DNA from: Nocardia panacis
GTDB taxonomy: Bacteria > Actinomycetota > Actinomycetes > Mycobacteriales > Mycobacteriaceae
DNA length: 64,000 nucleotides
Assembly (NCBI RefSeq): GCF_003598715.1
Contig: NZ_QZFU01000036.1
Location: 124,001 to 188,000, forward strand
Reading direction: 5' to 3'
Shown: one piece after another, positions 1 through 9,041 of the stretch
Layout: each line of letters starts with the position of its first letter
How positions within the stretch are numbered: the stretch's first letter is position 1
The notes under the pieces: generated by a model
Database searches by the model: none
Told to the model about the DNA's origin: nothing
What the model saw: the letters and a program-made list of their open reading frames with translations, nothing else
Made by a program: the position numbers and the translations under genes

Positions 1-954
1 CTGCCAGACCGCGTCGAGTCCGCCCAGGAACCGGGTGAACCGCTCGACACCGAGGCCGAATCCGGCGCTGGCCGGGATGCCTTTCCTGGCCAGCGTCAGG
101 TACCACTCGTATTTGCCCGGATTCTCCCCCGTCTCCCGGATGCGGGCCAGCAGCCTGCGGTAGTCCGACTCGCGTTCGCTGCCGCTCATCATTTCTCCGT
201 ATCCGCCGGGGAAGATCAGGTCGAAATTGCGCAGCACCCCTGGATCCCGCTCGTTCTCCCGATCGTAGAAGCCGCGCGAACCCTTCGGATAGTCGATGAC
301 GAAGAACGGGTGCGCCGCCTTCGCGGAGACGAGTTCCTCACCGCTCCACTCGATCTCGGTGTCGGCGCTCTGCGGATACCCGAGCTCGACGAGTTCTGCG
401 ACGACGGCCGAATGTCGTTTGCGCTCATAGGGTTCGGCGACCGCGAGCCGCAGTTCGCCGGGGTCGCGGCCCAACACATCGAGCTCGGCGGCGCAGGTCT
501 GCACCACCTGCCGCACGCAGTGCCGGGTCAGGCGCTCGGCGACCTCCATCGCCTCTTCGCGGGAGCCATCGGCGATCTCGACATCGAGCTGGTGGAATTC
601 CACCAGATGCCGATGGGTCACCGCGGTTTCCAGCGGCTCGAGCCGAACATTGGGGGCCACGTGGAAGATCTTTCCGAAGCTGAGCAGCGACGCCTGTTTG
701 TACAGGATTCCACTGGTCATCAACTTGTAGCGGTGCCCGTAATAGTCGACGTCGACCTGCTTGGCGCCCCGCGCGCCCGGATCGGTCACCGGGCCGATGA
801 TCGGCGCCAACATCTCGGTGAATCCTTCGCCCGCGAGGAATTCGCGTGCGGCGCTGAGGAATCTGCCCTGCAGGACCAGGGCCGCGGCGGTGCGCGGGGA
901 GGTCAGGTGGTCATAGGGGGTCGGAAGGGCGGTCGTCATCGGTTCGGTATCCAT
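1..954 (-). CDS. AsnRS-like class II amino-acid-activating enzyme (3' end cut off)
   Basis: The gene has no stop inside the window, so its C-terminus is missing. The ATG at 954 begins a protein of at least 318 residues. Class II aaRS motifs are readable: a motif-2-like stretch (VRLEPLETAVTHRHLVEF) near residue 95 and motif 3 (GFGLGVERFTRFLGG) near the window edge. The sequence enters the catalytic core almost at once (RTAAALVLQGRFLSAAREFL), so the N-terminal OB anticodon-binding domain of true AsnRS/AspRS is absent. This is the layout of archaeal asparagine synthetase paralogues of AsnRS. It is the last gene of the operon that also encodes glutamate mutase, so amidation or activation of aspartate or 3-methylaspartate is a reasonable inference. 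Family assignment is firm; the substrate is inferred. Confidence 0.8.
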   Translation of the reverse strand, partial: MDTEPMTTALPTPYDHLTSPRTAAALVLQGRFLSAAREFLAGEGFTEMLAPIIGPVTDPGARGAKQVDVDYYGHRYKLMTSGILYKQASLLSFGKIFHVAPNVRLEPLETAVTHRHLVEFHQLDVEIADGSREEAMEVAERLTRHCVRQVVQTCAAELDVLGRDPGELRLAVAEPYERKRHSAVVAELVELGYPQSADTEIEWSGEELVSAKAAHPFFVIDYPKGSRGFYDRENERDPGVLRNFDLIFPGGYGEMMSGSERESDYRRLLARIRETGENPGKYEWYLTLARKGIPASAGFGLGVERFTRFLGGLDAVWQ

Positions 955-998
955 GGTCTGGCGGTCGCTCCCAGGACGAGGGTGAGGGGCGGGATCGG

Positions 999-2234
999 TT
1001 ACAGCAGTTGATGTTCGAGTTGCCGCAGCGCCCGATACGAGGACCGGATCACCTCGGGATCGGGGTGCACGAGAAACACCACGCCCGGCGAGGAATTCAG
1101 GTCGACGGTCGGCCTGGTCGGCTGGGCTTGGGCGAACCGGAAGCGCGCGCTCTCGAACGCGGGCAGCCGCGCCAGCGCCGCGGCCAGCTCCGCGCGCGGG
1201 AACGGCAGCTCCCGGCGGGCGATCAGGTTGACGCAGCGCGCGGGTTCCGCTCGGTCGTACACCGCCGCTCGCGCGGCCAACGCCCGGCCGCCGCCCGCGT
1301 AGCAGTCCAGGGTCAGATCCACCTGGTTGACGCCGGTGCATCGATCCAGCGCCGCCGGATTGGCCAGACCCGACAACCGGGCGCCGGTCTCCAGCAGCAT
1401 CGGGCCGAGCGCGGTCCGGATCAGCTCGGTGTGCGCGGGTCCGTTGACGACGCCCAGCGCGTCCAGGCAGCCGCGCACGTACTCGAGCAGTTCGGGCAGC
1501 CACGGATCCCGCGGCGACACCAGATCCTCGAAATCGTAGATGCGGCGCCCGTCCGCGCTGGTTCGCTTGCGGCTGATCCACACATCGGTGCACCAGTGCT
1601 CGCCGTCGCGGCTGACCGAGTTGACGATGTACTCCTCGCCCACGAGATACTCCTGGGCCAGCGCCACCGCGTTGGTGCGCAACATCAGGTTGGTCTTGCC
1701 CAGGATCGACGCCGCGGCCGCGCGCACCTCCGCATCGGTCGCGCAGATGAACACGTCGTCGGATCCGGCGCTGTCGAGCGGTTTGACCACGATTCGGTCC
1801 AGACCGGCGCAGCGGCGCCACTGCAGCACCGCCTCGACGTCGCTGCTGGTGTACTGCCGCGCGGTGCGCAGTCCGGCCGCCGCCACCGCCTCGAGCATCA
1901 GATACTTGTCGCGCCGGATCCCCGACAGCGCGGGATCGTTGCCGCGCAGTCCCAGCTTCCAGGCGATCTCGTCGGCGGCTTCGATCCCGAACTCGCTGGC
2001 CGGGATCACCGCCACCGGGTCGTATTCCGCGAGCAAGCTCACAACGTCATCGGCGCGGCTCGGATAGACCAGGTCCGCGACGAACAGCTCCGAGGGCAGA
2101 CTCGCGGCGAAGACGGCGGGCAGCGCCTGTCGGGATCGCACATGGACCAGGCGGTACTCGGCCGCGGCGTGGCGGGCCAGCAGCGCGCCGGTGGACAGCG
2201 CGTCCACCAGAACCAGGACGGGGCGCGTGCTCAT
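999..2234 (-). CDS. ATP-grasp carboxylate-amine ligase A
   Basis: 411 residues. The ATG at 2234 overlaps the TGA of the glutamate mutase E gene (ATGA). Features of the ATP-grasp fold are visible: DKYLMLEAVAAAGL near residue 110, VVKPLDSAGSDDVF as the ATP-binding strand and loop, AQEYLVGEEYIVNSVS, and ETGARLSG as the metal-binding end. Such enzymes form an acyl phosphate on one carboxylate and join it to an amine, making dipeptides or amides without an NRPS. It is similar in size to, but diverged from, the second ATP-grasp gene at 4964-6199, so each probably makes a different bond. Substrates cannot be read from the sequence. Confidence 0.85.
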   Translation of the reverse strand: MSTRPVLVLVDALSTGALLARHAAAEYRLVHVRSRQALPAVFAASLPSELFVADLVYPSRADDVVSLLAEYDPVAVIPASEFGIEAADEIAWKLGLRGNDPALSGIRRDKYLMLEAVAAAGLRTARQYTSSDVEAVLQWRRCAGLDRIVVKPLDSAGSDDVFICATDAEVRAAAASILGKTNLMLRTNAVALAQEYLVGEEYIVNSVSRDGEHWCTDVWISRKRTSADGRRIYDFEDLVSPRDPWLPELLEYVRGCLDALGVVNGPAHTELIRTALGPMLLETGARLSGLANPAALDRCTGVNQVDLTLDCYAGGGRALAARAAVYDRAEPARCVNLIARRELPFPRAELAAALARLPAFESARFRFAQAQPTRPTVDLNSSPGVVFLVHPDPEVIRSSYRALRQLEHQLL

Positions 2235-3490
2235 CGCGGGTCCACGGCCAGTTCGCGGGCCGCGTCGTAGCGGCTCGCGACATGATTCAGCATGGTGAAC
2301 AACTGATCCGAGGTCAGCGCCCGCCCGGTGCGCCCGCTCCCCTCCGGCAGCGGGAGACTGCCGCGCGAACCCCACACCAGGGCGCCGCGCTCGTCGATCA
2401 GGCAGGTCGTCGCCGCGTGGTTGTCCGCGTGCAGACAGAACGGGATGTCGAGCAGTCCGCGCGCGAACGCCTCGACCAGTGCGGCGCCGATATCGGTGTT
2501 CAGGTTCAGGACCGTATCGATGAGTGCCCGTGCCTCCGCGAGGATCTCGTCGCGGAACTCGCGCTCGACCCGCGTCCCCGGTGCGGGCGGTCCGGCCGAT
2601 TCGGCCGCGGCGAGCCGCAAGGCGGCCACGTTCTCCGAGACGGACGGGATCTGCCAGGCCTCCGACACCGTCTTGACGATCAACCGCTCGCAGCCCGCGT
2701 CGCGAGCCAGCCGGGCGCTGTCGCGAATCAATCGGGTGGCGCCGTCGGGCGTCCGGGGAAACAGGCCCATGTAGGAGTAGAGCACGACGTGCCAGGTGGT
2801 ATCGCCGAGGTAGCTGTCCGCGAGCGCCCGCAGGGCCATGATCGCGCCGCGATCCTGTGCCTCGAGGGTGCCCTGGGCATAGCTGAGCGACAGGTGCCGC
2901 ACGCCGTGCTGCCGGAAGAAGCAGCCCTCGAGCACGGCGATCGCGATCAGCAGCGAGGGCGGGCACAGTTGCCCCAGCATGCAACCGCCGAAACTCTCGA
3001 TATGTCCCGCCTCGGTCTCGCCGCCGAGCAATCGGCAGCTCTCCGCCCACTCGGCCACGGCGCGGGCGAGCGGGATCCGACTGTAGGGCAGGCAATAGGA
3101 GACCGGGCCGCCTTCGGTGGCGTCCAAGCCGACTTCGATCAACCGCCGGAAGACATGCAGGGGCAGCGCGGTGCCGTGCCGGAGCTGCACCGGGAATCCC
3201 GGCCCGTACAGCTCGTCGAGCAGTGCGGTGGTCACCGCCACCGGATGCGACACCAGCGGGTACCCGTTCAATTCCTCCCCGGCCGCGAGGCGCTGCAGCG
3301 GCGTGACATGGTCTCCGATGCGGTTGTAGCTGTCGAGGGTCAGCGTGCCGACGACCGGAAAGTCCAGCGCCGCGACCCGTGCCAGTCCCGCCCGCATCGC
3401 GGCGGGCGATCCGAATCCCATGCGGGGCTGCACGACCAACCGGCCCGAGCGGGCGCAGTCGGCGACGAAGCGATCGAGATGGCCCCCCAT
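2231..3490 (-). CDS. glutamate mutase (methylaspartate mutase) epsilon subunit
   Basis: 419 residues, ATG at 3490. With the B12-binding S subunit encoded at 6199-6684 it should rearrange L-glutamate to (2S,3S)-3-methylaspartate. Family landmarks are present: VQPRMGFGS, TLTLDSYNRIGD, RHGTALPL, the EGGPVSYCLPYSR segment carrying the catalytic Glu, and LIVKTVSEAWQIP with the conserved Lys. The protein lacks about 60 N-terminal residues found in the clostridial enzyme but keeps the TIM-barrel core. It starts one nucleotide after the stop of the PP-loop gene and overlaps the next ATP-grasp gene. The operon setting argues for building-block supply rather than glutamate fermentation. Confidence 0.9.
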   Translation of the reverse strand: MGGHLDRFVADCARSGRLVVQPRMGFGSPAAMRAGLARVAALDFPVVGTLTLDSYNRIGDHVTPLQRLAAGEELNGYPLVSHPVAVTTALLDELYGPGFPVQLRHGTALPLHVFRRLIEVGLDATEGGPVSYCLPYSRIPLARAVAEWAESCRLLGGETEAGHIESFGGCMLGQLCPPSLLIAIAVLEGCFFRQHGVRHLSLSYAQGTLEAQDRGAIMALRALADSYLGDTTWHVVLYSYMGLFPRTPDGATRLIRDSARLARDAGCERLIVKTVSEAWQIPSVSENVAALRLAAAESAGPPAPGTRVEREFRDEILAEARALIDTVLNLNTDIGAALVEAFARGLLDIPFCLHADNHAATTCLIDERGALVWGSRGSLPLPEGSGRTGRALTSDQLFTMLNHVASRYDAARELAVDPR

Positions 3491-3491
3491 A

Positions 3492-4967
3492 TCAGCGGCC
3501 CGAGATCAGTTCGATGGCCTGCGCTCCCGTGCGCGCGTCGACCGTCCGCACCCGGTGCTTGTGCGGATCGCCCGCGCGCACCCGCGCCATGACGGTATCG
3601 CTGCGCGAAAAGTCCACCAGGGCACTGTGATACAGCGTCCGCAGATGGTCGGCGGACAATCCGGACACCGACTCGAGCCAGTCGATGAGCGGACCGGGCG
3701 CACCCCGCAGCGCATCGTGCAACTGTTCCAGTTCGACGATCCGCTCCGGATGACAGCGTGCGAGGAAGGATGCCAACCGCTCGCCCCGATCGGTGAACGG
3801 GGAGAAGACCATCGCGGCCAGGGCGTCCTCGGACAGTCCGAAGGCCCGCGCGGCGTAGGCGGCGGCCACCTCGCGGCGGGCGTCGATCTTCTCCGGTGTG
3901 TCGTAGCGGCCCAGCGCCAGCTCGATGAGTCGGTCGGGCATCTCCTTCTTGCGCATCATGGCCTCGGCGAACTCCAGGTACTCGCCGATGCCCGCCGCGT
4001 AGCTGCGGCCCTCGACCAGTTCGACGCGCAGGCCGCGCAGGTGCGCCATGAGAGTCGGGTTCGCGCAATCGGATTCGGTGAAGCTGAAGGCCAGGTCGTC
4101 GAACCGGAAGCCGAGGAAATCCACGATCAGGTCCCAGTGGTCGTGCACCCGGTAGCTGACCTTGTCGAAGACGGAGACGAACTGCGGCTGCACCGAGCGG
4201 TCGCCCACGGCCACCTCCCGCTGCGTCAGTTCCGCGTCCGCGCCCGCACCGAACAGTTCCCGGTAGTACGCGTCACCGATGCCGCGCAGCGCGCTCAGCA
4301 GATCCGCGAAAACCATGCCCGAACGGCGATCGATCGCGATCCCGGTCTCCTTGGCCAACCGCAGGATCCACGCCGCGTACAGTGCCTGCTCGCGGCGGGA
4401 GTCTCCGGTGATGATCGCGTCGACGCCCCCGTCGCACCAGGCGGCCCGGCCGTAGAAGTCGGCGACGGCGAGGTTGCAGCTGTTGCAGAAGGTCGGGCGC
4501 CCGTCCCCCGCCGACCGGTGCCCGTTCATGAGCACGTCGACCCGGTTGACCGCGATCAACTCCGCCGGCAGCGGCAGATCGACCCGGAATGGCCGGACCA
4601 GCGTGTGATCGACGGTCAGCAGTTCGGTCCGGTCATCTCCTGGCATCCGCAGCGCGGTGTACACCCGGTCGATGTTCTCCATCACCGCGAGCGGCACACC
4701 CGCGTGGCGCATATTCGCCACCCGCAGCGTGAATGTCGCGCCGTGCTCGAGCTGCAGGTGCAGTTGGACGGCCCGCACGAAAGCGACCACGTAGGTGCTG
4801 TCCTTGCCACCGCCGTAGGCCACCATCACCTTGTAGTGGCCGATCCGCGCGACACCACCGGCCGCGTCGGTCAAGGCGATGCCGACGGCCGATACGCCTG
4901 CGCGTTCCTCGGCGGAGAAGAAGCCGAGCAGTCGCGCGTACAGATTCCGGTCGTCCTGGTCACTCAC
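3492..4967 (-). CDS. PP-loop (N-type) ATP pyrophosphatase, QueC/asparagine-synthase-like fold
   Basis: 491 residues from a GTG at 4967 that overlaps the TGA of the upstream ATP-grasp gene (GTGA). The PP-loop is YGGGKDSTY at residues 51-59, which binds ATP for substrate adenylylation. A CNSCN pair occurs around residue 165 and may bind metal. There is no N-terminal glutaminase domain, so ammonia or another amine would have to come from elsewhere. Members of this superfamily make amides, lactams, thioamides or nitriles by adenylylating a carboxyl or carbonyl oxygen. Position between the mutase subunit genes supports a tailoring or ligation role on the 3-methylaspartate-derived product. The exact reaction is unknown. 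Confidence 0.75.
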   Translation of the reverse strand: MSDQDDRNLYARLLGFFSAEERAGVSAVGIALTDAAGGVARIGHYKVMVAYGGGKDSTYVVAFVRAVQLHLQLEHGATFTLRVANMRHAGVPLAVMENIDRVYTALRMPGDDRTELLTVDHTLVRPFRVDLPLPAELIAVNRVDVLMNGHRSAGDGRPTFCNSCNLAVADFYGRAAWCDGGVDAIITGDSRREQALYAAWILRLAKETGIAIDRRSGMVFADLLSALRGIGDAYYRELFGAGADAELTQREVAVGDRSVQPQFVSVFDKVSYRVHDHWDLIVDFLGFRFDDLAFSFTESDCANPTLMAHLRGLRVELVEGRSYAAGIGEYLEFAEAMMRKKEMPDRLIELALGRYDTPEKIDARREVAAAYAARAFGLSEDALAAMVFSPFTDRGERLASFLARCHPERIVELEQLHDALRGAPGPLIDWLESVSGLSADHLRTLYHSALVDFSRSDTVMARVRAGDPHKHRVRTVDARTGAQAIELISGR

Positions 4968-6199
4968 AGCGGCACCGCCTCGAAGCAGAAGTTGTCGATG
5001 ATCTTTCGGATGCCGGTCTCGGCCACCTGTTCGTTGTCGTGCAGCACGATGAAGCGCCCGGAGTGCAGCGCGTCGTAGGCGCCGCCGGGTGCGAGCACCT
5101 CGCCGGGCGCGGGGATCAGCTCGCGCCAGATCATCGGCAGTTCCGCCCGCATCGACCCGGCGGTGACGACCCGGACCGTCCGGTCCGGCTTCGGCACGAT
5201 CAGCCAGCCGCCGGACGGATCGCCGTTCTTGACCGGCGGCGTGATCGGTTGTCCGGCAAGAGCTCTGAGCCACATCTCGTAGAGGTTGACCCCGAACAGC
5301 TTGTTCAGCAGGTGTGGCACATCCCCGCCGCCCACCCGGCCACCGATCTCGAGGAACACCAGATCCCCGGCCGGGGTGAGGAACAGCTCCAGATGGAACG
5401 GCGTGGTGCGCAGGCCAAGGACGGCCACGCAGCGCCGCGCGAAATCCTCGATCCGGGTCCGCAGCGGCGAGCACTGCAGCACCACCGAACCCAGTGGCGC
5501 GCCGGTCGCGAAGCTCAAACAGTCGTTGACGTAGCGGGAGACCACCTGGAAGGCGATCTGCGAATCGTCCCCGGCATAGCCGTCCACATGATGAATCACC
5601 CCGGTCACGAATTCCTCGACCTCGTAGCCGGACAGGTCGATCGCCGACAGCACCCGCTCGAGCGCCGCCGAGTCGTCCACCTCGTGCACACCGATACTGG
5701 CGGCGCCGTCGACCGGCTTGAGCACCACCGGATATCCGACCCGACGCGCGAAGTCCCGGACCGCGTCGGCGTTCGCGCACGGCGCGAACCGGGGCGCCCG
5801 GATGCCCGCGGCCGCCACGACCTGCTTCATCCGCACCTTGTCCCGGTACCGGGCGACCTCGTCGATGGTCGGCCCGGCGATACCGAGTTCCTCGCGGATC
5901 CGCGCCGCGATGCCGAGGGTGAACTCCGAGAGCGCGATCAGGCTGTCGACCGGCCCCACCCGGTCCACTGTGCGCTGTACGGCGGCGCGAAGCAGATCCA
6001 CGTCGTTGACGTCCTCGATCTGCTCGAGGTGCGCGATCAGGGTCGGGTCGACGAGCACGCCCGCGGCGCCGCCCGCGTCCACGATGTAGCTCACCCGGTT
6101 GGCGACATGGTCGATGAATTCCTCGTATCGGGTCAGCTCGTTGTCCCAGCGCGCCCCGTCGGAGAAACGCGGCCACCGGTTGACGACGACGATGTGCAT
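4964..6199 (-). CDS. ATP-grasp carboxylate-amine ligase B
   Basis: 411 residues from the ATG at 6199; a GTG at 6202 would add one residue and overlap the previous stop as GTGA. ATP-grasp signatures are visible: YRDKVRMKQVVAAAGI, YPVVLKPVDGAASIGV, YEVEEFVTGVIHHVDGY and LVFLEIGGRVGGGD. It is a typical stand-alone amino acid or peptide ligase of the BacD/carnosine-synthase-like type. It lies directly after the B12-binding subunit gene and before the PP-loop gene, all with overlapping stops and starts, so it is translated as part of the same operon. With ligase A it could assemble a di- or tripeptide containing 3-methylaspartate; this is inference. Confidence 0.85.
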   Translation of the reverse strand: MHIVVVNRWPRFSDGARWDNELTRYEEFIDHVANRVSYIVDAGGAAGVLVDPTLIAHLEQIEDVNDVDLLRAAVQRTVDRVGPVDSLIALSEFTLGIAARIREELGIAGPTIDEVARYRDKVRMKQVVAAAGIRAPRFAPCANADAVRDFARRVGYPVVLKPVDGAASIGVHEVDDSAALERVLSAIDLSGYEVEEFVTGVIHHVDGYAGDDSQIAFQVVSRYVNDCLSFATGAPLGSVVLQCSPLRTRIEDFARRCVAVLGLRTTPFHLELFLTPAGDLVFLEIGGRVGGGDVPHLLNKLFGVNLYEMWLRALAGQPITPPVKNGDPSGGWLIVPKPDRTVRVVTAGSMRAELPMIWRELIPAPGEVLAPGGAYDALHSGRFIVLHDNEQVAETGIRKIIDNFCFEAVPL

Positions 6200-6684
6200 C
6201 ACGACACCTCCGCGGCCTGCGCCGCGTCGGCCCAGGGCGGCAGCGGCGCGGCCTGCGCCTTCCAGGACGCGAACCCTTCCGCCACACCGAAATTCAGGAA
6301 GCCAACGAAGTTCGCGATGGCGTCGTCGCTGAGGAACACGTCGGTGTAACCGGCGGCGAGCAGTTCGCGCCGCGCCTGGTCGCCCGCCGACACCGAGGTG
6401 GTGAGCTTGCCGCCGACCACGCAGGGCACCCGCAGGTCCCGCTCGTGCAGGGCCGACAACACTTCGAGGGCGCCGTAGCTGCCGTCGCCGTTCACGCTGG
6501 AGACCACCAGCAGGTCGGGACGGTCCTCGGCGACCGTGCGCACCACCTCCTCGACGGGCGTACAGGCCCCCAGATTTCGCACCTCGCCGCCCTGTTCCTC
6601 GATGACCATCTGCAGGTACACCAGATTCCAGATGTGCGAATCGGATTCGACAGTGGTGAGCACACAGCGAAAACGGGATTTCAT
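6199..6684 (-). CDS. B12-binding glutamate mutase sigma (S) subunit
   Basis: 161 residues, ATG at 6684 overlapping the MFS stop (ATGA). The fold is the small cobalamin-binding Rossmann domain. The lower-ligand motif DxHxxG appears as D15-S-H17-I-W-N20, keeping Asp and His but replacing the usual Gly with Asn. The later SSVNGDG and VVGGK segments match the nucleotide-tail pocket. It should carry adenosylcobalamin for the E subunit encoded at 2231-3490. In most genomes the two subunit genes sit side by side; here an ATP-grasp gene and a PP-loop gene separate them. Confidence 0.88.
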   Translation of the reverse strand: MKSRFRCVLTTVESDSHIWNLVYLQMVIEEQGGEVRNLGACTPVEEVVRTVAEDRPDLLVVSSVNGDGSYGALEVLSALHERDLRVPCVVGGKLTTSVSAGDQARRELLAAGYTDVFLSDDAIANFVGFLNFGVAEGFASWKAQAAPLPPWADAAQAAEVS

Positions 6685-7931
6685 GACACGACTCCTACGG
6701 ATGTGCTCACCCTGGCGGCGATCGCCCGGTGGAAGCTCACCATCGTCAGCGGAAGGAAAACGGCACCGAACAGGCACAGCAGGATCGCCAGCCCGGTGAT
6801 CAGATGCTGGGGGCCGAGAGTGGCGCCGACACTGGCGACCAGCACACCCGCGATCGGGAACGACAGCAGGTTCAGCAGATAGAACGGCCCCATTACTTTG
6901 CCGAGGTGTTCTCGCGGCAGCACTTTCAGGCGCTGCGTTCGGTTGAACACGTTGTAGAGCGCATCGCCGACCAGGACGGCCACGAATCCCACCGCGTACA
7001 TCGGGAAGGCCGGTGCGAAGCCGGTGAGCAGCAGCGCGGCGCACAGCAGCGTGAATCCGATCGCCCCGAGGGCGGAGATGCCGAACCGCTTCAACAGCAT
7101 CGGGACGAACAGCAGATTGATCAGTCCCATCACGCCGACGGCGGTGTTCAGCAGACCGTAGGCGGAATCGCCCGCCCGGAAGACCCCGGTCACCAACGCG
7201 GCGTTGGAGGCCAACAAGGCAGCCAGCGCCAGATTGATCGCGAAATTGAGCACGCCGAGCAGCAGGACCGGGCGGTTGTGCGCCAGGATCCGCCAGCCCA
7301 CCAGGAGTTCGGCCGTCACCGCACGCACCGACCGGTCCGTCACGGCCTGGACCGCGCCGCGCGGCAGCGGCAGCCAGCACGCCGCACTGCCCGCGAAGAC
7401 CGCGGCGGCGACGAACAACAACCAGACCTTGCCCAGATACAGTGCCGCCAACGCCGCCAGCGCAGGCCCGAGGGCCATCGCGAGCAGCTCCATATTCTGT
7501 ACGAGCGACTGCACCGCCGCGATCCGATGCTCGCCCGCCAACTGCGGCACGACCTTCTCCACCGACATCCGGACCGGCGCGATGCACAGCGACAGGCACG
7601 CGCCCCCGGTCATCAGCGCGGCGGTCGTCCAGGACGGCATGACCACGCACAGGGTGCCGACAGTGCCGAGGATCGCGGTCCGGACCAGGGCGACGCGTCG
7701 AAACAATCGCGCGCCGCCGTCCCGGTCGGCCATCAGTCCCGCGAACGGGTAGGCGATCAGGCTCGGCAACCACTCCAGTGCGAACGCGACACCGAGTCCG
7801 ATCAGCGACTTGGTGTTCTGAAAGATGATCAGCGGCACCGCGAACAGCACGACCTGCTCGGCGATCAGGCCGAAGAGCACGCCCGCGGCGAACAGCGCCC
7901 GGTGGTGCGGCGGCGACTGCGTCGTCGTCAT
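6681..7931 (-). CDS. MFS transporter, probable product exporter
   Basis: 416 residues with about 12 hydrophobic segments. The cytoplasmic loop after helix 2 reads FAGLMADRDGGARLFRR, the usual MFS loop pattern. ATG at 7931 overlaps the monooxygenase TGA (ATGA), and its own stop overlaps the B12 subunit start. Proteins of this type (Enterobactin-exporter/MFS_3-like) commonly export the product of the gene cluster they sit in, and translational coupling to the biosynthetic genes supports that. Substrate not determinable. Confidence 0.85.
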   Translation of the reverse strand: MTTTQSPPHHRALFAAGVLFGLIAEQVVLFAVPLIIFQNTKSLIGLGVAFALEWLPSLIAYPFAGLMADRDGGARLFRRVALVRTAILGTVGTLCVVMPSWTTAALMTGGACLSLCIAPVRMSVEKVVPQLAGEHRIAAVQSLVQNMELLAMALGPALAALAALYLGKVWLLFVAAAVFAGSAACWLPLPRGAVQAVTDRSVRAVTAELLVGWRILAHNRPVLLLGVLNFAINLALAALLASNAALVTGVFRAGDSAYGLLNTAVGVMGLINLLFVPMLLKRFGISALGAIGFTLLCAALLLTGFAPAFPMYAVGFVAVLVGDALYNVFNRTQRLKVLPREHLGKVMGPFYLLNLLSFPIAGVLVASVGATLGPQHLITGLAILLCLFGAVFLPLTMVSFHRAIAARVSTSVGVVS

Positions 7932-9034
7932 ACCGTCTGCTCGGCGCGTTCGTGTTTCCGGATCAGGGGCAGCACCCTGGTGTAGAAGATGCGCATCTCG
8001 GTGCGCGTCGGCCAGCCCGAGAAGATGAACTCGCTCACGCCCGCGGCCCGGTAGCGGTGCAGGTATTCGGCCACCTCGGCGTAGCTGCCGACCACACACA
8101 GCGCGGGTCCGCCCCGATAGGCGACGGCGCCGGAGTAGATCATCGGCGAGAGCCAGTCGTCGTGCGCCTGATCGGCGAGCCGGAACGAATTCTTGACCGC
8201 CTGCGAATCCGAAGCGGCGACGAACTTCTCGACCCAGGCCCGGTGATCCTCGTCCGGATCGCGCATCATGGCGGCGAGGTCGCTCAGCGCCTCGGCCCTG
8301 GTCTCCCTGGCCAGCACGTGCATGCGGATACCGACGCGGGTTCCCTTGTCCAGCACCGGCTTCGCGACCTCGGCGATGCCCTCGGGGGTGTCGCCGTAGC
8401 GCAGCCAGCAGTCGCCGTACTGGACGGCCGTGTCCTGCGCGATCTCGGACGCGCCGCTGATGTAGATCTCCGGCCGCCCGCCATCCTTGTAGCCCAGGCC
8501 GAGCTGCGCCTGCTCGATCCGATAGTGCGTGCCCGCGAACGACAGCGGGCTCTCCCCCCGCCAAAACCGGTGCAGGACATCGAGGAACTCCTGCGAACGC
8601 GCGTATCTGGCGTCGTGTTCGAGGAAGTCGCCGTAGTAGGCCTGTTCCGCGGGCGAGATGCCTGCCACCAGGTTCAGCGAGATACGGCCGTCCGACATCC
8701 AGGACACTGTGTTGACGATCTGCGCGAACAGTGTCGGGGGCACCAGGCCCGGCCGATACGCGAGCATGAACTTCACCCGCTCGGTCTCGCGGACCAGCGC
8801 CCCGATCATGGGCAGCGGATCGGGCATGTGATAGCTGATGCCCATCAGCAGCGTATCGACCCCGATGGCCTCGGCTTCGCGGGCGAAATCGACGATGCCG
8901 CCGAAGTCGAGCACCCCCACCTGATACTTCTCGGTCGCCTTCTGCTGCCCGCTGTCCAGCGGTGAACACCAGTGGAATCTGACCGGTCGGCATCCCGGAG
9001 CCCCGGAGCCTGCTGGATGATCGTCGCGCCTCAC
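7928..9034 (-). CDS. LLM-class flavin-dependent monooxygenase (SsuD-like)
   Basis: About 368 residues. The fold is the bacterial luciferase-like TIM barrel of FMNH2-dependent alkanesulfonate monooxygenases: VRFHWCSPLDSG at the start, then GISYHMPDPLPMIGALV, LVAGISPAEQAYYGDFLEHDARYARSQEFL and the C-terminal FSGWPTRTEMRIFYTRVLP. The start is set at GTG 9034 because it lies 7 nt after a -10-like CACGCT and no Shine-Dalgarno is visible, suggesting a leaderless mRNA; the reading frame stays open to 9100. It is the first gene of the mutase/ligase operon. It may oxidise N, S or C in the pathway; a partner flavin reductase is not encoded nearby. Confidence 0.85.
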   Translation of the reverse strand: MRRDDHPAGSGAPGCRPVRFHWCSPLDSGQQKATEKYQVGVLDFGGIVDFAREAEAIGVDTLLMGISYHMPDPLPMIGALVRETERVKFMLAYRPGLVPPTLFAQIVNTVSWMSDGRISLNLVAGISPAEQAYYGDFLEHDARYARSQEFLDVLHRFWRGESPLSFAGTHYRIEQAQLGLGYKDGGRPEIYISGASEIAQDTAVQYGDCWLRYGDTPEGIAEVAKPVLDKGTRVGIRMHVLARETRAEALSDLAAMMRDPDEDHRAWVEKFVAASDSQAVKNSFRLADQAHDDWLSPMIYSGAVAYRGGPALCVVGSYAEVAEYLHRYRAAGVSEFIFSGWPTRTEMRIFYTRVLPLIRKHERAEQTV

Positions 9035-9041
9035 GACAGCA

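Noticed and set aside
310..1011. Long plus-strand open frame over the AsnRS-like gene
   Set aside because: Its product is compositionally biased without domains, while the minus strand gives clear class II aaRS motifs; it is a high-GC shadow.
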